From contig OU452200.1 in the NCBI GenBank assembly GCA_911728435.2, positions 682,001 to 746,000 on the forward strand: 64,000 nt of DNA. The letters are read 5' to 3'. Below, one piece after another: positions 53,440 through 64,000 of the stretch (position 1 is the stretch's first letter; each line of letters begins with the position of its first letter). A program made the translations under genes and the position numbers. The DNA is from Apoderus coryli (Eukaryota > Arthropoda > Insecta > Coleoptera > Attelabidae). The notes under the pieces were generated by a model. That model was not told where the DNA came from. It saw only the letters and a list, made by a program, of their open reading frames with translations, and made no database searches.

Positions 53440-54258
53440 CAGTGGCGGCTATAGGAGTCGAATTTGAGGGGGGCGCATCCCCAAAGGTCAAATCTTAAAC
53501 TATATTGAATATGCTTGAAAAAAAAAAAGGTAAATTTTCACGTATGAGGAAAAACTAAAATTAAAAGGAAATACGTTTGTTATTTTTTTTATAGATACCT
53601 ATATTAAAAGAAACTAAACAATTCTAAATTGGAAAATGGAAACAAAAAAAATAAAACAAAACTGAAACAACTCGTATATCACACAAAAACAAAATACATA
53701 AAACAAAAATAAAATAAAAGCATATACATAAGTGTTCATACGAAATAAAATCATAAAAGGTAAATTGTAAAATCTAATCTTCTTTTTTGATTGGCAAATC
53801 GGTTAATTATACTTACAATGTTTATTTCAATATTTCTATGAACATAAAATAAAGCTATTATGACTTTTAATTAATCAAGCTTCTTTCTGCCGTTGCTACA
53901 GAAATGGTCAACGTACAATTTTCGTTAAAAATGCGCCGATATCGTATTTTAATTGTTCGCCAAGTTCTGTGTCCATGTATTTTGATTTTTTTGTTGAACT
54001 AGAAGCAACTGCAACATCGGTTTGTTGAGAACGAAGCCGAAAAGGACAAATATGCCGCTCTTAGAATCCGCATTAATAGACCAAGGGCAGTCAGACCTGT
54101 TAAAAATATTACCGGGTGCTGCATTCAAAAATATTTATGCTATTTATATAGGGATGAATTCACTGTCATTTTCTAAATATTTAATTATTTGTAAAACCAC
54201 GGATCGATCGTTGGGAGGGGCGCGCACCCCCTGCGCCCTCTCTTTAAAGCCGCCACTG
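53440..54258 (-). mobile_element. Non-autonomous hAT element with 8-bp target duplication
   Basis: The ends are CAGTGGCGGCT at 53440 and the inverse AGCCGCCACTG ending at 54258. Both are bordered by TACACCAC (53432-53439 and 54259-54266), a perfect 8-bp duplication as expected for hAT transposons. On the minus strand, 53937-53873 still encodes IFNENCTLTISVATAERSL, the conserved start of the C-terminal hAT dimerisation region. The rest of the transposase is missing, so the element is an internally deleted relative of a coding hAT. Confidence 0.88.
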
Positions 54259-54266
54259 TACACCAC

Positions 54267-54840
54267 AAATTTAGTTATAATAAGCCGCAAATTAAATACT
54301 CCTAGAACAATGCTTTTGGGTAAATTCTGCCTCAAATTTATACAAGAAGTTTTCTGTTTACTATTTCAAATTTATTTTTGTCTCATATGTTTATAGTTTC
54401 CTTATTATTTTTATAAACAGAAACCCTTTTAACTCACGCCAGCCATTTTATGCATACACCATCCGTCCTCTCTATAAATCAAATTGATTTTTCCGCTTAC
54501 ACTGCTAACTAGAAAAACAACAATTGATAGCGGAAAAGTGCGCTTAAGAGCAGACTACTATATCAACACTTTCAAACTGAGTATAAAGCAAAAAACATGT
54601 GTCTACATTCCCAAGTAGATCCCGCAAGCACTTATATGACAAGATTTTCAACTTAGGGCGTGCTGTGTGGCGAATTTACTTTTACACTATTTTCTCTGCA
54701 TTTTATTTTTTATCCAAAAAAACTCTGTGTGATGATGTGTCTCCTGTCTCCCCTTTATTCTCATCCATATACTTAAGATCCTGCTTTTAGCATAGGAATT
54801 ATGGTTAAGATATTAAGTGAAATCACTTAAAATACAATTA
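54267..54840. other. No gene recognised
   Basis: No coding region recognised. Confidence 0.5.
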
Positions 54841-54845
54841 TTATT

Positions 54846-54894
54846 TATTTGAAACTGACACTCCACTTTGATGATGGATAATTTATTTCGTTTA
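54846..54894. repeat. 49-bp dispersed repeat, copy 2 (inverted)
   Basis: Reverse complement of 44338-44386 with one difference. It stands alone here, without the neighbouring inverted-repeat arms seen in the Toll intron. Confidence 0.8.
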
Positions 54895-55263
54895 AAATAC
54901 AATTGAATCAAAATATTTCACACATTTGGACCAATTTACTTTCCAAAAGTTATTATAACTTTTAGTGCCTTACGAAGAACTCTAGCTGTTTCAAAACGGA
55001 ATTCGTTGGCTGTAACTGTTGGTAAAGAACTGACGCCACTTTCTACCTTTGCAATAATATTCTTTTGGAATATGTCCTGGAGCAAGAAAGATGCTTGATA
55101 TCCGGTTCGGGGCTTTTTGGGGTTATAAGTTGTTCAAATTTACGAATATGGCGATATTTTACTGAAGTTTTCTCGAGTTGAGCTTTGTCGTTGTTTAAAA
55201 TAAATGCAGGCATTTCTCATTTTTTAATCGTCAAAATTTCCCAGGCATTAAGCAGGTATATTA

Positions 55264-56780
55264 TAGGCATGCATGGATCTTTAAAATCTGGAATTTTGCT
55301 ATTTTGGTCTAGGAAACATATTTGCACTTGTCCACTGTAAAAAAAAATGGGACATACTGTTTAGTTTGTAAATTTAAATTTTTTTATGAAATTTCGTATA
55401 AGTTTGTAAATGTAACATTTTTGGTTATTTACACTTTTTTACGAAATTTCGTAAAAAGTTTGTAAATTTACACTTTTTTGCAAAAGTTTGTAAATTTATA
55501 CCTACTTCACACAAAAAAGTGTGACTGACTATTAAATTATACTTTTTTGCGAAATTTCTTAAAAGTTTTTAAATTTCCACTTTTTTCCGAAAGTTTGTAT
55601 ATTCATACTTGTTTAAAAAAAATGTTGGTTATTCACACTTTCTTTACGAAATTTCGTAAAAAGTTTGAAAATTTACACTTCACATAAAAAGTGTGTAACT
55701 AAAACTTTTTTGCGAAATTTCGTAAAAGTTTTTAAGAAATTTTGTAAAAAGTTTTTAACTTTACACTTTTTTTCGAAAGTTTGTAAATTTATACTTTTTT
55801 AAGAAAAATTTTGGTTATTCATACTTTGTTTACGAAATTTCGTTAAAAGTTTGTAAATTTACACTTTTTTGCGAAAGTTTGTAAATGTATACTTTTTTAA
55901 GAAAAATTTTGGATATTCACACTTTGTTTACGAAATTTCGTTAAAAGTTTGTAAATTTACACTTTTTTGCTAAAGGTTGTAAATTGACCCTTTTTGGTTA
56001 TTTACACTTTTTTAAGAAATTTCGTAAAAACTTTGTAAATTTACACTTTTGCGACATTTCTTAAGATTTTAAATTTACACTTTTTGGCAAAAGTTTGTAA
56101 ATTTAAAATTTTTTAAGAAAAATGTTGATTAACACTTTTTTTACGAAATTTCGTAAAAAGTTTGTAAATTTACACCTCACACAAATACGTGTGACTAACT
56201 AAACTTTACACTTTTTTGCGAAATTTCGTAAAATTTTTTAAATTCACAGTTTGTAATTTACACTTTTTTAAAAATTTTTGGTTATTCACACTTTTTTTAC
56301 GAAATTTCGTAAAAAGTTTGTATATTTACAATTCACACAAAAAAGTGTGAATAACTAAAATTTACACTTTTCTGCGAAATTTCGTAAAAAGTTTGCAAAT
56401 TTACAAAAATGTTGGTTTATCACATTTTTGTACAAAATGTTGTAAAAAGTTTGTAAATTTACACTTTACACAAAAAAGTGTGAGTAACTAAAATTTACTC
56501 TTTTCTGGGAAATTTCTTAAAAAGTTTGCAAATTTACACTTTTTTGCGAAATGTAGAAAAGTGCAAATTTAGCTTATTCACACTCTTTTTACGAAATTTC
56601 GTAAAAAGTTTGTAAATTTACATTTTTTTACGAAATTTCGCACAAAAAGTTATATAGGTATAGGTAAATTATAAACATGCATGGATCTTTAAAATCTGAA
56701 ATTTTGCTAGGTACCTATTTTGGTCTCGGAAACATATTTCCTGTTGTCCACTGTAACAATAAATGGGACATACTGTATAG
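55264..56780. repeat. Palindrome-based tandem array between direct repeats
   Basis: From about 55370 to 56660 the sequence is a dense array of short related units. The core is the palindrome ACGAAATTTCGT (exact at least seven times, about fifteen times counting variants), joined by AAAAAGTTTGTAAATTTACAC spacers and ACACAAAAAAGTGTG hairpins. The array is bordered by direct repeats of about 100 bp (55264-55367 and 56670-56780) that share GCATGCATGGATCTTTAAAA, TATTTTGGTCT and AATGGGACATACTGT. No coding content. Confidence 0.85.
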
Positions 56781-56994
56781 GATTTTCTAATGCAATGCCA
56801 GTAACATGTCGGCAAAAACTATTCCTATCATTACCAATTGCGACTTGAACACCCGTGAACACCCGCATGGCGACAAAACGTGCGAGGGTCTACGCACCAA
56901 TTAGAATCATTCAGGCGGCGTCTAACCACCTATTTCGCGCGGTATTGCTAATTTTTCAGAATATCGTAATTTCTTTTCTCTATTTTAATATTCA

Positions 56995-57950
56995 GTGGTA
57001 CAAATGTTCATCATCATCATAATCAATCAACTCTTTCTTGTATCCACTGCTGGATGTAGGTCTCCCTTAATTCTCTCCATGTATCGCGATCCTGCGCTGC
57101 CTGCATCCAGTTTCTCTGACAACGCTTCAGGTCATCGGTCCATCTTGTTGGAGGGCGGCCCCTATTTCGATAGGCTTGCCGCCTCGGTTTCCACTCCAAT
57201 ATTCTATTGCATCTACCACCCTTGTTCTTCGTCGTATTTCGTGATTTGGGACTCTATTTCTGAGAGATATGCCCAACATTGAGCGATCCATCGCCCTCTG
57301 TGCCACACGGATTTTGTGTATAGTTCTTCTGGTCAGCGTTAATGTCTCAGCTCCGTAGGTCACCACGGGCAATATGCATTGATTAAAAGTCTTTCTCTTA
57401 AGACACATTGGAAGGTCTGATTTGAATACATAGTTCAATTTTCTGAAGGCCACCCAGGTTAGTCTTATGCGGCGATTAAGTTCTGTAGTTTGGTTGTCTT
57501 TACCTTTGCAAATCTCATGCCCCAAATATTTGTATGTCGTAGTTTGGTCTATTTCATTTCCAGCCACAGTTATATTTTCGCTTAGCACGAGGTTTGTCAT
57601 GATTTGTGTTTTGGCCATATTCATCCTTAGTCCGACCTCCAGGGAGGAATGGTAGAACCTGTCCAATAGAATTTTGGCTTCGTCCATTTGGTCAGCTATC
57701 AATACCATATCGTCAGCGAATCTCAGGTGGCGAAGGGTTTCTCCATATATATTTATACCCTTCTCATCCAGGTTTGCCCTTTTACATCTATACTCTAGCA
57801 GTGTAGTAAACAGCTTTGGCGATATGGTGTCTCCCTGTCGTACACCACGTCGTATGGGGAATTTATTTGTTTGTTGGTCTCCGATTTTCACACTAGCTGT
57901 AGCATTTTTGTATATATGTTTGTTATTAAATAAAAATAAAACAAACAACC
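56995..57950 (-). mobile_element. RTE-like LINE fragment of a second family
   Basis: The minus-strand frame 57948-57127 (273 codons) starts inside the palm: RRGVRQGDTISPKLF, then LRHLRFADDMVLIAD with the catalytic FADD (near 57710), TYKYLGHEI, WVAFRKLNYVF, VVTYGAETLTLT and AMDRSMLGISLRNRV. The C-terminus is frameshifted near 57130. The 3' tail is a (GAT)n-type ATGATGATGAAC stretch (57005-57020), unlike the GAA tails of the family at 24-38 kb. The fingers and endonuclease are lost. Confidence 0.85.
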
Positions 57951-59088
57951 ACTTAAAAATGCTGAGCTTTTTTCATTATTATTATTATTTTTAATTGTAA
58001 AAAATCGATTTTCAAGTTAATACTACTTATTTTCTAGAACTAGTGATTTTTTGTAGTCAAATTTGGCAATATACTCGTAGGATTTTTTTGTCTGCATTCC
58101 TTTCGTTGTCACAGATTCGTTTGCCAAGCAATACAAGTATAACCCTGTATAGTATTATAAAAGCAACTTCACTTTTGTAATACCCCAAAATGTAAGAAAG
58201 CATCATGCACGTTTCAGTCATTAAGCAGCGGCACTGTTCAAAGGGCGATAGCACAGACGACAATTTACCGTAAAAATTAACAAAAAAAAAAAAACAAACT
58301 GAAAAACATTGTCTAACATTCAAAATTAGCATATAAATATTAAACAACAAACTCCGGCAGGTATCATGGAGGTGTATTTGGCCGCTAAATTAATTTCCGC
58401 TCCTACGAGGGAAATGATCAGTGAAAATTTAATTTGTTTAACGTAAGATTAAGTGCGTTTAATGACCCATGGAGGGTAATTGAAAAATATGTACCAACTT
58501 TTTTACCAGTCATGCCAGAAATATTTTTGTTTCACTCTACAATGTAAACACAATGTTGCTTAAGGAAGTATATTTGTGTATTTAGGCAGGATTATTGACG
58601 TTATGCGACCCAAACTTTAGGAGGTGATTTTGCATGAAAAAATAATGACAGATTGCTATGTAAATGTATGTTTGCAAATGCTTAGTTTCCGAGCCACAGT
58701 GAGTTAAAGTTTTTGCTCTGAAACCGGTAGACATGAGTGTGCGGAAATTAAAATAAAAATAAATGCAGCATCGGATTAGTCCATCCCTCTTATTCCAAAC
58801 TTCATTCCATCTAAATATTGTCTCATTCATTTCATTTTTATTAAAAACCAGTTTCAAAAGAGATGTGCCTTGATGAGGCAATTTACATCAGAGAGTTAGG
58901 TGTCAACCGAGCATAAACTGTTACCCGTGCTAATTGTCTAAATTGGCTCTTATTATATATTACGTTATTAGACAAGCACCAGGACGGCTGTAGAAGAGAT
59001 ATTTTATTAGGTATATACCTTTTCGTTATACTTTGTAGTAGTGTAGAGCATATACCGAGTGAACCAACTAATTTGTGTTGCGATTTAC
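57951..59088. other. No gene recognised
   Basis: AT-rich sequence with a (TTA)n run near 57977-57991 and a dispersed repeat block near 58610-58647. No coding region recognised. Confidence 0.5.
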
Positions 59089-59089
59089 T

Positions 59090-59962
59090 TCTCAGCTGAG
59101 AAAAGAACATTTGCAATGATTATTGTTGAATATGCCTCATCAAGACTGACGCATAAATCTCCTAATACCTTGGACCTTGCCTCTAACACAACAAAACTTG
59201 ACATTGAAGGTGTCTTAGAGATTCTCTACCAGCCTGTCCCACAACATATTCGAGTTAACAGACACAGACTTCAGAACATCGAAAGTTTCTCTTACCTCGA
59301 CAGCATTATCGCTGTGAACGTAAATATCGATGATGAAATTCAGCATCGTATAAGATGGGCAAGCGCATCTTTTGGCTGGCTGAGTCTTTGATAATCATAA
59401 CATCGACGTTCGAAGTTGCAAGTGTATAATGTTATTGTAGTTCCTATACCCTTACGTATAGCTGTGAGTCTTGGATCACTTATCCAAGGCATTTGAAAGC
59501 CCTAGAGAAGTACCATCAACGATGTCATAGAAGAATTCTTGGAATCAAATGGCAGAACCGACGAACAAACATCAGCGTTCTGGAGGAAGCTGAATCAACT
59601 AGCATTAAGGCGATGATTGTGACGCACCAACTGCGATGGACTGGCCACGTAATACGCATGCCAACGGAACGCCTTTCAAAGAGAATTTTTTATTCACAGC
59701 TTAAAGTCGTGTCACGAAATCAGGGAGGGCGGCAAAAGAGGCACAACGATGTTCTTAAGTCGAAGAAGTGTGGCTTAGATGTAAACAACAACTGAGAGCA
59801 ATTAGCGAACGATCGACCCAGATGAAGGCGCACCATTTACATGAGGATGCAAAGAGACAGCATCGAAAGAAGAGAGCACACCTACAACAGTGGGTAAATG
59901 GTGATGATTGGATGTGTCAATTTTGTGACAAGGTTTGCTTGTGTTGGAATAATTCTCGTTAG
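59090..59962 (+). mobile_element. LINE C-terminal fragment (thumb and end region)
   Basis: Plus strand in two or three frames. 59090-59391 carries HRLQNIESFSYLDSI and EIQHRIRWASASFGWL. About 59450-59795 carries SCESWITYPRHLKALEKYHQ, RCHRRILGIKWQNRRTN and QLRWTGHVIRMPTERLSK. 59768-59962 carries the cysteine-bearing end (WMCQFCDKVC). The C-E-S-W, ILGIKWQ.R and LRWTGHV.RM boxes are typical of the RTE-like LINEs often annotated next to craniofacial development protein 2-like sequences. The YADD core is missing. Confidence 0.75.
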
Positions 59963-60179
59963 CGAACGAATGCTGATAACCATGAGAGTAGCAAGATTCC
60001 GTGATCATCCGCTAAGTTGAAATAATGTTTTTGGTCGAAAGGTTGTGGTTTGAACTTTTTCATCTTAGGCGAATACGAATATCGACATTCAGTGTTATGT
60101 CTATTGTTTTCAAGACCATATTGATGAAGCTATCACTCTTCCCCGGTCATAATAATCAAATAGAAATTCAACAACAACA

Positions 60180-60420
60180 GGAAGCTGAAAAACAACACAA
60201 CAAACACGACTAGAAGAAAAAGAAATCAAATGAAAACGGATCGAAGTTGAGAGAGAAAAATGTGGTAAAAAACATGAAGAGAAGAACAGATACAAATACG
60301 TACATGAAGTCGAGAAAAAAGAAGAGAGCCCACCAGGCGAAGGTGAGAAATTGGAAGAGAGAAGAAAATTATAATGAACTGAATGAAAAAACGGACTGAA
60401 GACAAAAAAGAATTAATGTA
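60180..60420 (+). other. Purine-rich tract
   Basis: About 240 bp in which the plus strand is strongly biased to A and G (AAGAGAAGAACAG, GAGAAAAAAGAAGAGAGCC and similar). It shows no recognisable protein in any frame. It could be a LINE leftover or a low-complexity coding relic. Confidence 0.4.
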
Positions 60421-60837
60421 GAATCTTAATACCACTAACAAAATATCAAGAGTGTTCGTCACATATTATGAGCATTCTTCACGTCCATGTTTTTGAATAA
60501 AATAAGTAAAACTAAAAACACAAAAAAAAATTATAAAATTAGAGAGAAATTTAGAATACGAGTAATGACAATAAATTACAATTTTAGTTACATAAATTAG
60601 TCATCGGCATGCGTAAGTTGTCTTAAAATTAGTCTCTTTATTCTGGCTATTCCTTGGATTTTAGATGCTACTAGAGAATGACAGCAAACGCAGCACCCAC
60701 TTTTGTAACACAGAAGTTATTTCTCAGACAAGAGCTAGTGTCACAGCAGAGAAGGCTCTATTCGCAGCTGGTTTCAAGTATTCAAAACTTTTCTTAAAGA
60801 CGAATCATGTGAAGATGTGATGGAAGATCCAACAAGG

Positions 60838-60955
60838 ACAATAATTAGTGTCATTCCTAAATTGTTTGAGAACATTGTCACAGATTATCTCACTCCAAAA
60901 TTTGGTATTACTATCGTGGACCAAGAATATGGTTTTCGAATTGGCAAGTAAACAG
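60838..60955 (+). pseudogene. LINE reverse transcriptase fragment
   Basis: Codons read ISVIPKLFENIVTDYLTPKF and then VDQEYGFRIGK, matching the start of the RT fingers (I..LPK.FE.I... and Q.GFR.G). Both sides are decayed. About 40 codons are recognisable. Confidence 0.55.
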
Positions 60956-61554
60956 AAGTCAGCTTTTTAACCAAGCTTTAGTCTGTGGAAGAATTATAAT
61001 TCGACTGCCATTTCTTGATAGTGTTTCTGTTTTTGAAGACTTAGGTACAAAAATCGGACTTTAATCCGGCAAATAACACTCACAATATTTGAATAACGAT
61101 TATTAAAACTTCAACTCTTAGTAGTTTCACCCAGTACGTATGTAGGTATATTCATCCGCCTTCCGTCTTTTTAGCATGATGTCATTTCTAGAGCAAGCAA
61201 GCAGTAAGTAAATTGAAAAAGTTTAAATTGCTATTCTTGATGACGACTTGACAATTTTTTCTGCTTCATTTTCGGAGTCGTATATAATTAGAACAGATTC
61301 TGTTATTAGCATCACCAGTTCACCTTATAACTATAGGACTTTAATTTTAATTATTCTCGATTGCACTTTCTGACAATCAGATTTGAGATCATTAGACGTT
61401 ATTATTATTAAACACTGTTGTTTCTGTTCTTTTTTTTTTTTGAATAAACTAAAAAACGCTAGAACACGTCGAATTTATTTTTTAAAGGACAAATCAGGGA
61501 CGACCTTTTTCCCTGAATTTTAAATTGAAAAAACTGCCCACCACGCCCAGAGTT

Positions 61555-61870
61555 AGTTTAACCAGATCAAAACGAGTGTGCCGATTCAGAAGAATCAAGG
61601 AGACAAACGTTGTTCGATCAACATTTCCAACCAGGGAGTCAAACAGCTTCCGAGGAAGGGTCTGGCGATAGTACCGCCGATCTTATGCTCCATCTTAAGA
61701 TTCAAGAGCTTCCCAAATTAATAAAAGGACGCGGAGATCTGTGAGTACAGCCACACAAGGATCTGCAACATTACAGACCCAGAAGCTTGCTGAATTGCTT
61801 GGAGAAGGTGACAGAGCAACAAATCCTCTAAAGAATGAGGAAAAGCACCGAAGAGTGTTTTGGCCTACAA
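61555..61870 (+). other. Possible decayed coding segment, not recognised
   Basis: GC-richer than its surroundings. Plus-strand frames read ECADSEESRRQTLFDQHFQ and, after a stop and frame change, LQTQKLAELLGEGDRATNPL. The composition looks coding, but I do not recognise the family. An ORF1-like (gag-like) LINE segment is one option. Confidence 0.3.
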
Positions 61871-61879
61871 AATGATTTA

Positions 61880-63432
61880 CCTTATTAGTAAATTGTTTTT
61901 CGGAGTCGTTTAGGCGGTTTGGCCTCCCCTTACTTCGACCTGCAGAAGATCTTTTGTGAATGACTAATCTATGAATTGCCCAGCTGTCCCACACTTTTCA
62001 TAAAGTTGATGATTTCTCTGGGGGCTAAATTCCTTGCCTCGTCGGGTGTTAGGGTCACCCCTCCAAGGTGTTTTAGCTATTTGCAGAAAAGTGCCATGCA
62101 TTCGCAGAGCATGTGTTCTGTTGTCTCTGTTGCGTCTTCGCAAAACCGACAAGTGTCGTCCTCGGTTAGGCCCATCTTTTTGAGATGGTACTTCACTGGG
62201 TGGTGTCTCGCAAAAAGGCCTGTAACTCGCCTAAGGTCGCTTCTCTCCAGTTGGATAAGCTTCCCTGCGTTGGCCTCTGAAGGTTTGATAAACTTTTTTG
62301 ATTGTCTTAGGTCTGGAGTGTTTCTCCAGTAGGACTTAAGTTGTTCCTTTTCCCATCTCCGAAGTTTTTCCTTCATATGGCTTTTTGGAAGGCCAAAGAT
62401 GGGTTCCGGGCCGCAGAACAGAGCGTTTGCGCCCTCTTTTGCAAGTATTCATTTTTGAAATGAGATGATCCAGCACTAGTGACCATAGAAGAGGGGACAA
62501 TACACCGCCTTGTGGGCATCCCCTAGCCGCTGTCACTGTTACAGACACTTCTCCTATTTCAGCCGTAATGACACGGTCTTTCAAAATTCCGGAATCCATT
62601 TCACCAGTGAGGAGTCGACACTCCTCTCTTCTAGTGCTCTACTGATGGATTCATGTGAGGCATTGTCAAAAGCACCCTCTATATCGATAAAGGCACATAA
62701 GGATACTTCTTTTGCCTTAAATGACTTCTCGATGGCTTTTACTAAGCAGTGCAGGGCATTAATCGTAGATTTTCCCGCTTGGTAGGCGAATTGCCTTTTG
62801 TGAAGCGGTTTCCTATTTAAAGTTTCGCTTCTTAGGTATTCGTCTATTATCTTTTCCATAGTTTTCAGTAGGAAGGAGGTTAGACTAATAGGCCTGTAGG
62901 AGTTAGGGTCATCCTGTGGACGGCGTCCTGTTTTCGGTATAAAGGCTACTCTAGTTTCCCTCCAAGCTTTGGGAATATGGCCGAGGATAAGGCTTGTTTT
63001 GAAAAGCCTTTGCAACGATGGTTGCATTATTTCCAGACCTTTCTGGAGGAGGGCCGGATAAATTCGGTCCATACCTGGTGATTTGAAAGGCTGGAAACTG
63101 TTTATCACCCATTCTATGCGATTTTTTGTGAATATTTTCCCCGTTCCGGTAGCTGCTGGATTTCGTTCACAGATTCGCGACCCTGGAAAGTGAGTTTGTA
63201 ATAAGACTCTAAGACTTTCCGACCGATCATTAGTAAATTGGCCATTTGGATCTTTGAGTAATCCTTCGATAGGACTTTCTGCAGTCGCTGTGCGGGGGCA
63301 AGTTCATTGACCCTTCATAAAACTGTCTCCAAGATTTCCTCTTCGCTTTCCGTAGTTCTTTATGGTATTCCTTAAGGATTCTCTTATACTCCTCTCGGTT
63401 TCCAGACTGCCTTGCTCGGTTTTCAGCTTACT
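61880..63432 (-). mobile_element. RNase H LINE, second copy, internally deleted
   Basis: Minus strand. From about 63432 comes a linker (GNREEYKRILKEYHKELRK), with a frameshift near 63300, then FTNDRSESLRVLLQTHFPG and the RT fingers from 63108: KSPGMDRIYPALLQ, ETRVAFIPKTGR, SYRPISLTSFLLKTMEK and the catalytic Asp region FIDIEGAFDNASHE. 62599-62460 carries GCPQGGVLSPLLWSLVLDHL. At about 62455 the sequence jumps straight to the last residues of RNase H and on to FGLPKSHMKEKLRRWEKEQ (62376 down), with the zinc tail DTCRFCEDATETTEH. YADD, the thumb and most of RNase H are deleted. The 3' part is nearly the same as in the copy at 24440-26640. Confidence 0.88.
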
Positions 63433-64000
63433 TTATTAGTATTACCAAACTGAGGCGACTCTATATACACAGTTTTAAATTTGCAAATTATCTTTGATCA
63501 CGTCAATACGCAGTTTTAAAATATTTCTGTCTCCACCCATAACATTTATGTGGTTGTAGGTATGGTTTATAGGAAAATGCCGATATGGTTGACATTTTTC
63601 ACGAAGTCGTGTGTTTAAAGTATGGCGTGACAAATTTCATGTAAAAACGAGTAAAATATTTATCACACCTTTTCGGTAGATGGAGGACTGTAAACCGAAT
63701 AGGGCGTTACAAGGCAGCTATGTTATGTTCGTGCAATGCAGTTTTTAATGGCCTCTGTCTGGATACCTTTACTAACTTAGTAAATAGGTATACAACACAA
63801 TATTATAACCTAATATAGAAGAATTTTTTATTTGAAAAAGTACAGGGAATTCAAAATGCAAAAATAAAGTTACGTACAAATATTATAGACAAGTTTTTCT
63901 CAAGGACATTCCTAATATTCAGGCGACCTCGTAGCCCGTATGATAGTTTTTATTTACGTTTTCTTTGGTTTCGCTTGGTTTATATGAAATTATAGACCAC
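63433..64000. other. No gene recognised
   Basis: No coding region recognised up to the window end. Confidence 0.5.

Noticed and set aside
1..64000. CRISPR arrays, bacterial operons, ribosomal RNA genes
   Set aside because: No regularly spaced repeats with unique spacers, no bacterial gene organisation and no rRNA signature were seen; the window is eukaryotic.

Overview
This window looks like AT-rich nuclear DNA from an insect, most likely a beetle with a repeat-laden genome. The clade is an inference from the Toll receptor sequence and the transposon mix; nothing here fixes the species. Only one intact host gene is visible: a long Toll receptor of the 18-wheeler/Toll-7 type. It has two coding exons, 38383-42191 and 44787-44961, joined across a 2.6-kb intron, and encodes about 1327 residues. 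About 1.9 kb upstream lies a broken two-exon piece of an IMPACT (UPF0029) homologue with a stop codon at a conserved glycine. One exon of a THAP zinc-finger protein sits alone at 7515-7705 on the minus strand.

Nearly everything else is mobile DNA in several layers. 1-5.1 kb: a tandem duplication and two decayed LINEs. 5.8-14.5 kb: three mariner remnants (one a palindromic foldback), a Ty3/Gypsy gag-protease fragment, and two LINEs meeting tail to tail on a shared (TAA)n tract. 14.8-24.4 kb: palindromes, a 2.35-kb terminal-inverted-repeat element carrying a tRNA-Ala-like sequence, nested MITE-like repeats and a tandem array with a period near 138 bp. 24.4-38 kb: an RNase H-bearing LINE split by an RTE-type LINE with a 9-bp target duplication, three further copies of that RTE family, a mariner fragment and the IMPACT remnant. 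38.4-46.5 kb: the Toll gene and its flanks. 46.5-64 kb: MITE, a piggyBac element inside a Tc1/mariner-like transposase, a Penelope-like GIY-YIG endonuclease, LINE fragments, a hAT element with perfect 8-bp target duplication, a 1.3-kb array built on the palindrome ACGAAATTTCGT, and an internally deleted second copy of the RNase H LINE.

The most striking signal is a dispersed RNA motif. At least seven sites on both strands share the hammerhead layout CTGANGA - hairpin - GAAAC - GTH, with differing but always complementary stem II arms and often a pairing stem I. All carry one extra A or T between CTGANGA and stem II. Three lie in the last intron of the Toll gene, two of those in its sense orientation and two of them as the arms of one inverted repeat. 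Penelope-like elements are known to carry minimal type I hammerhead ribozymes, and a Penelope-type GIY-YIG endonuclease fragment is present at 50164-50670, so the motifs are probably Penelope-derived or retrozyme-like.
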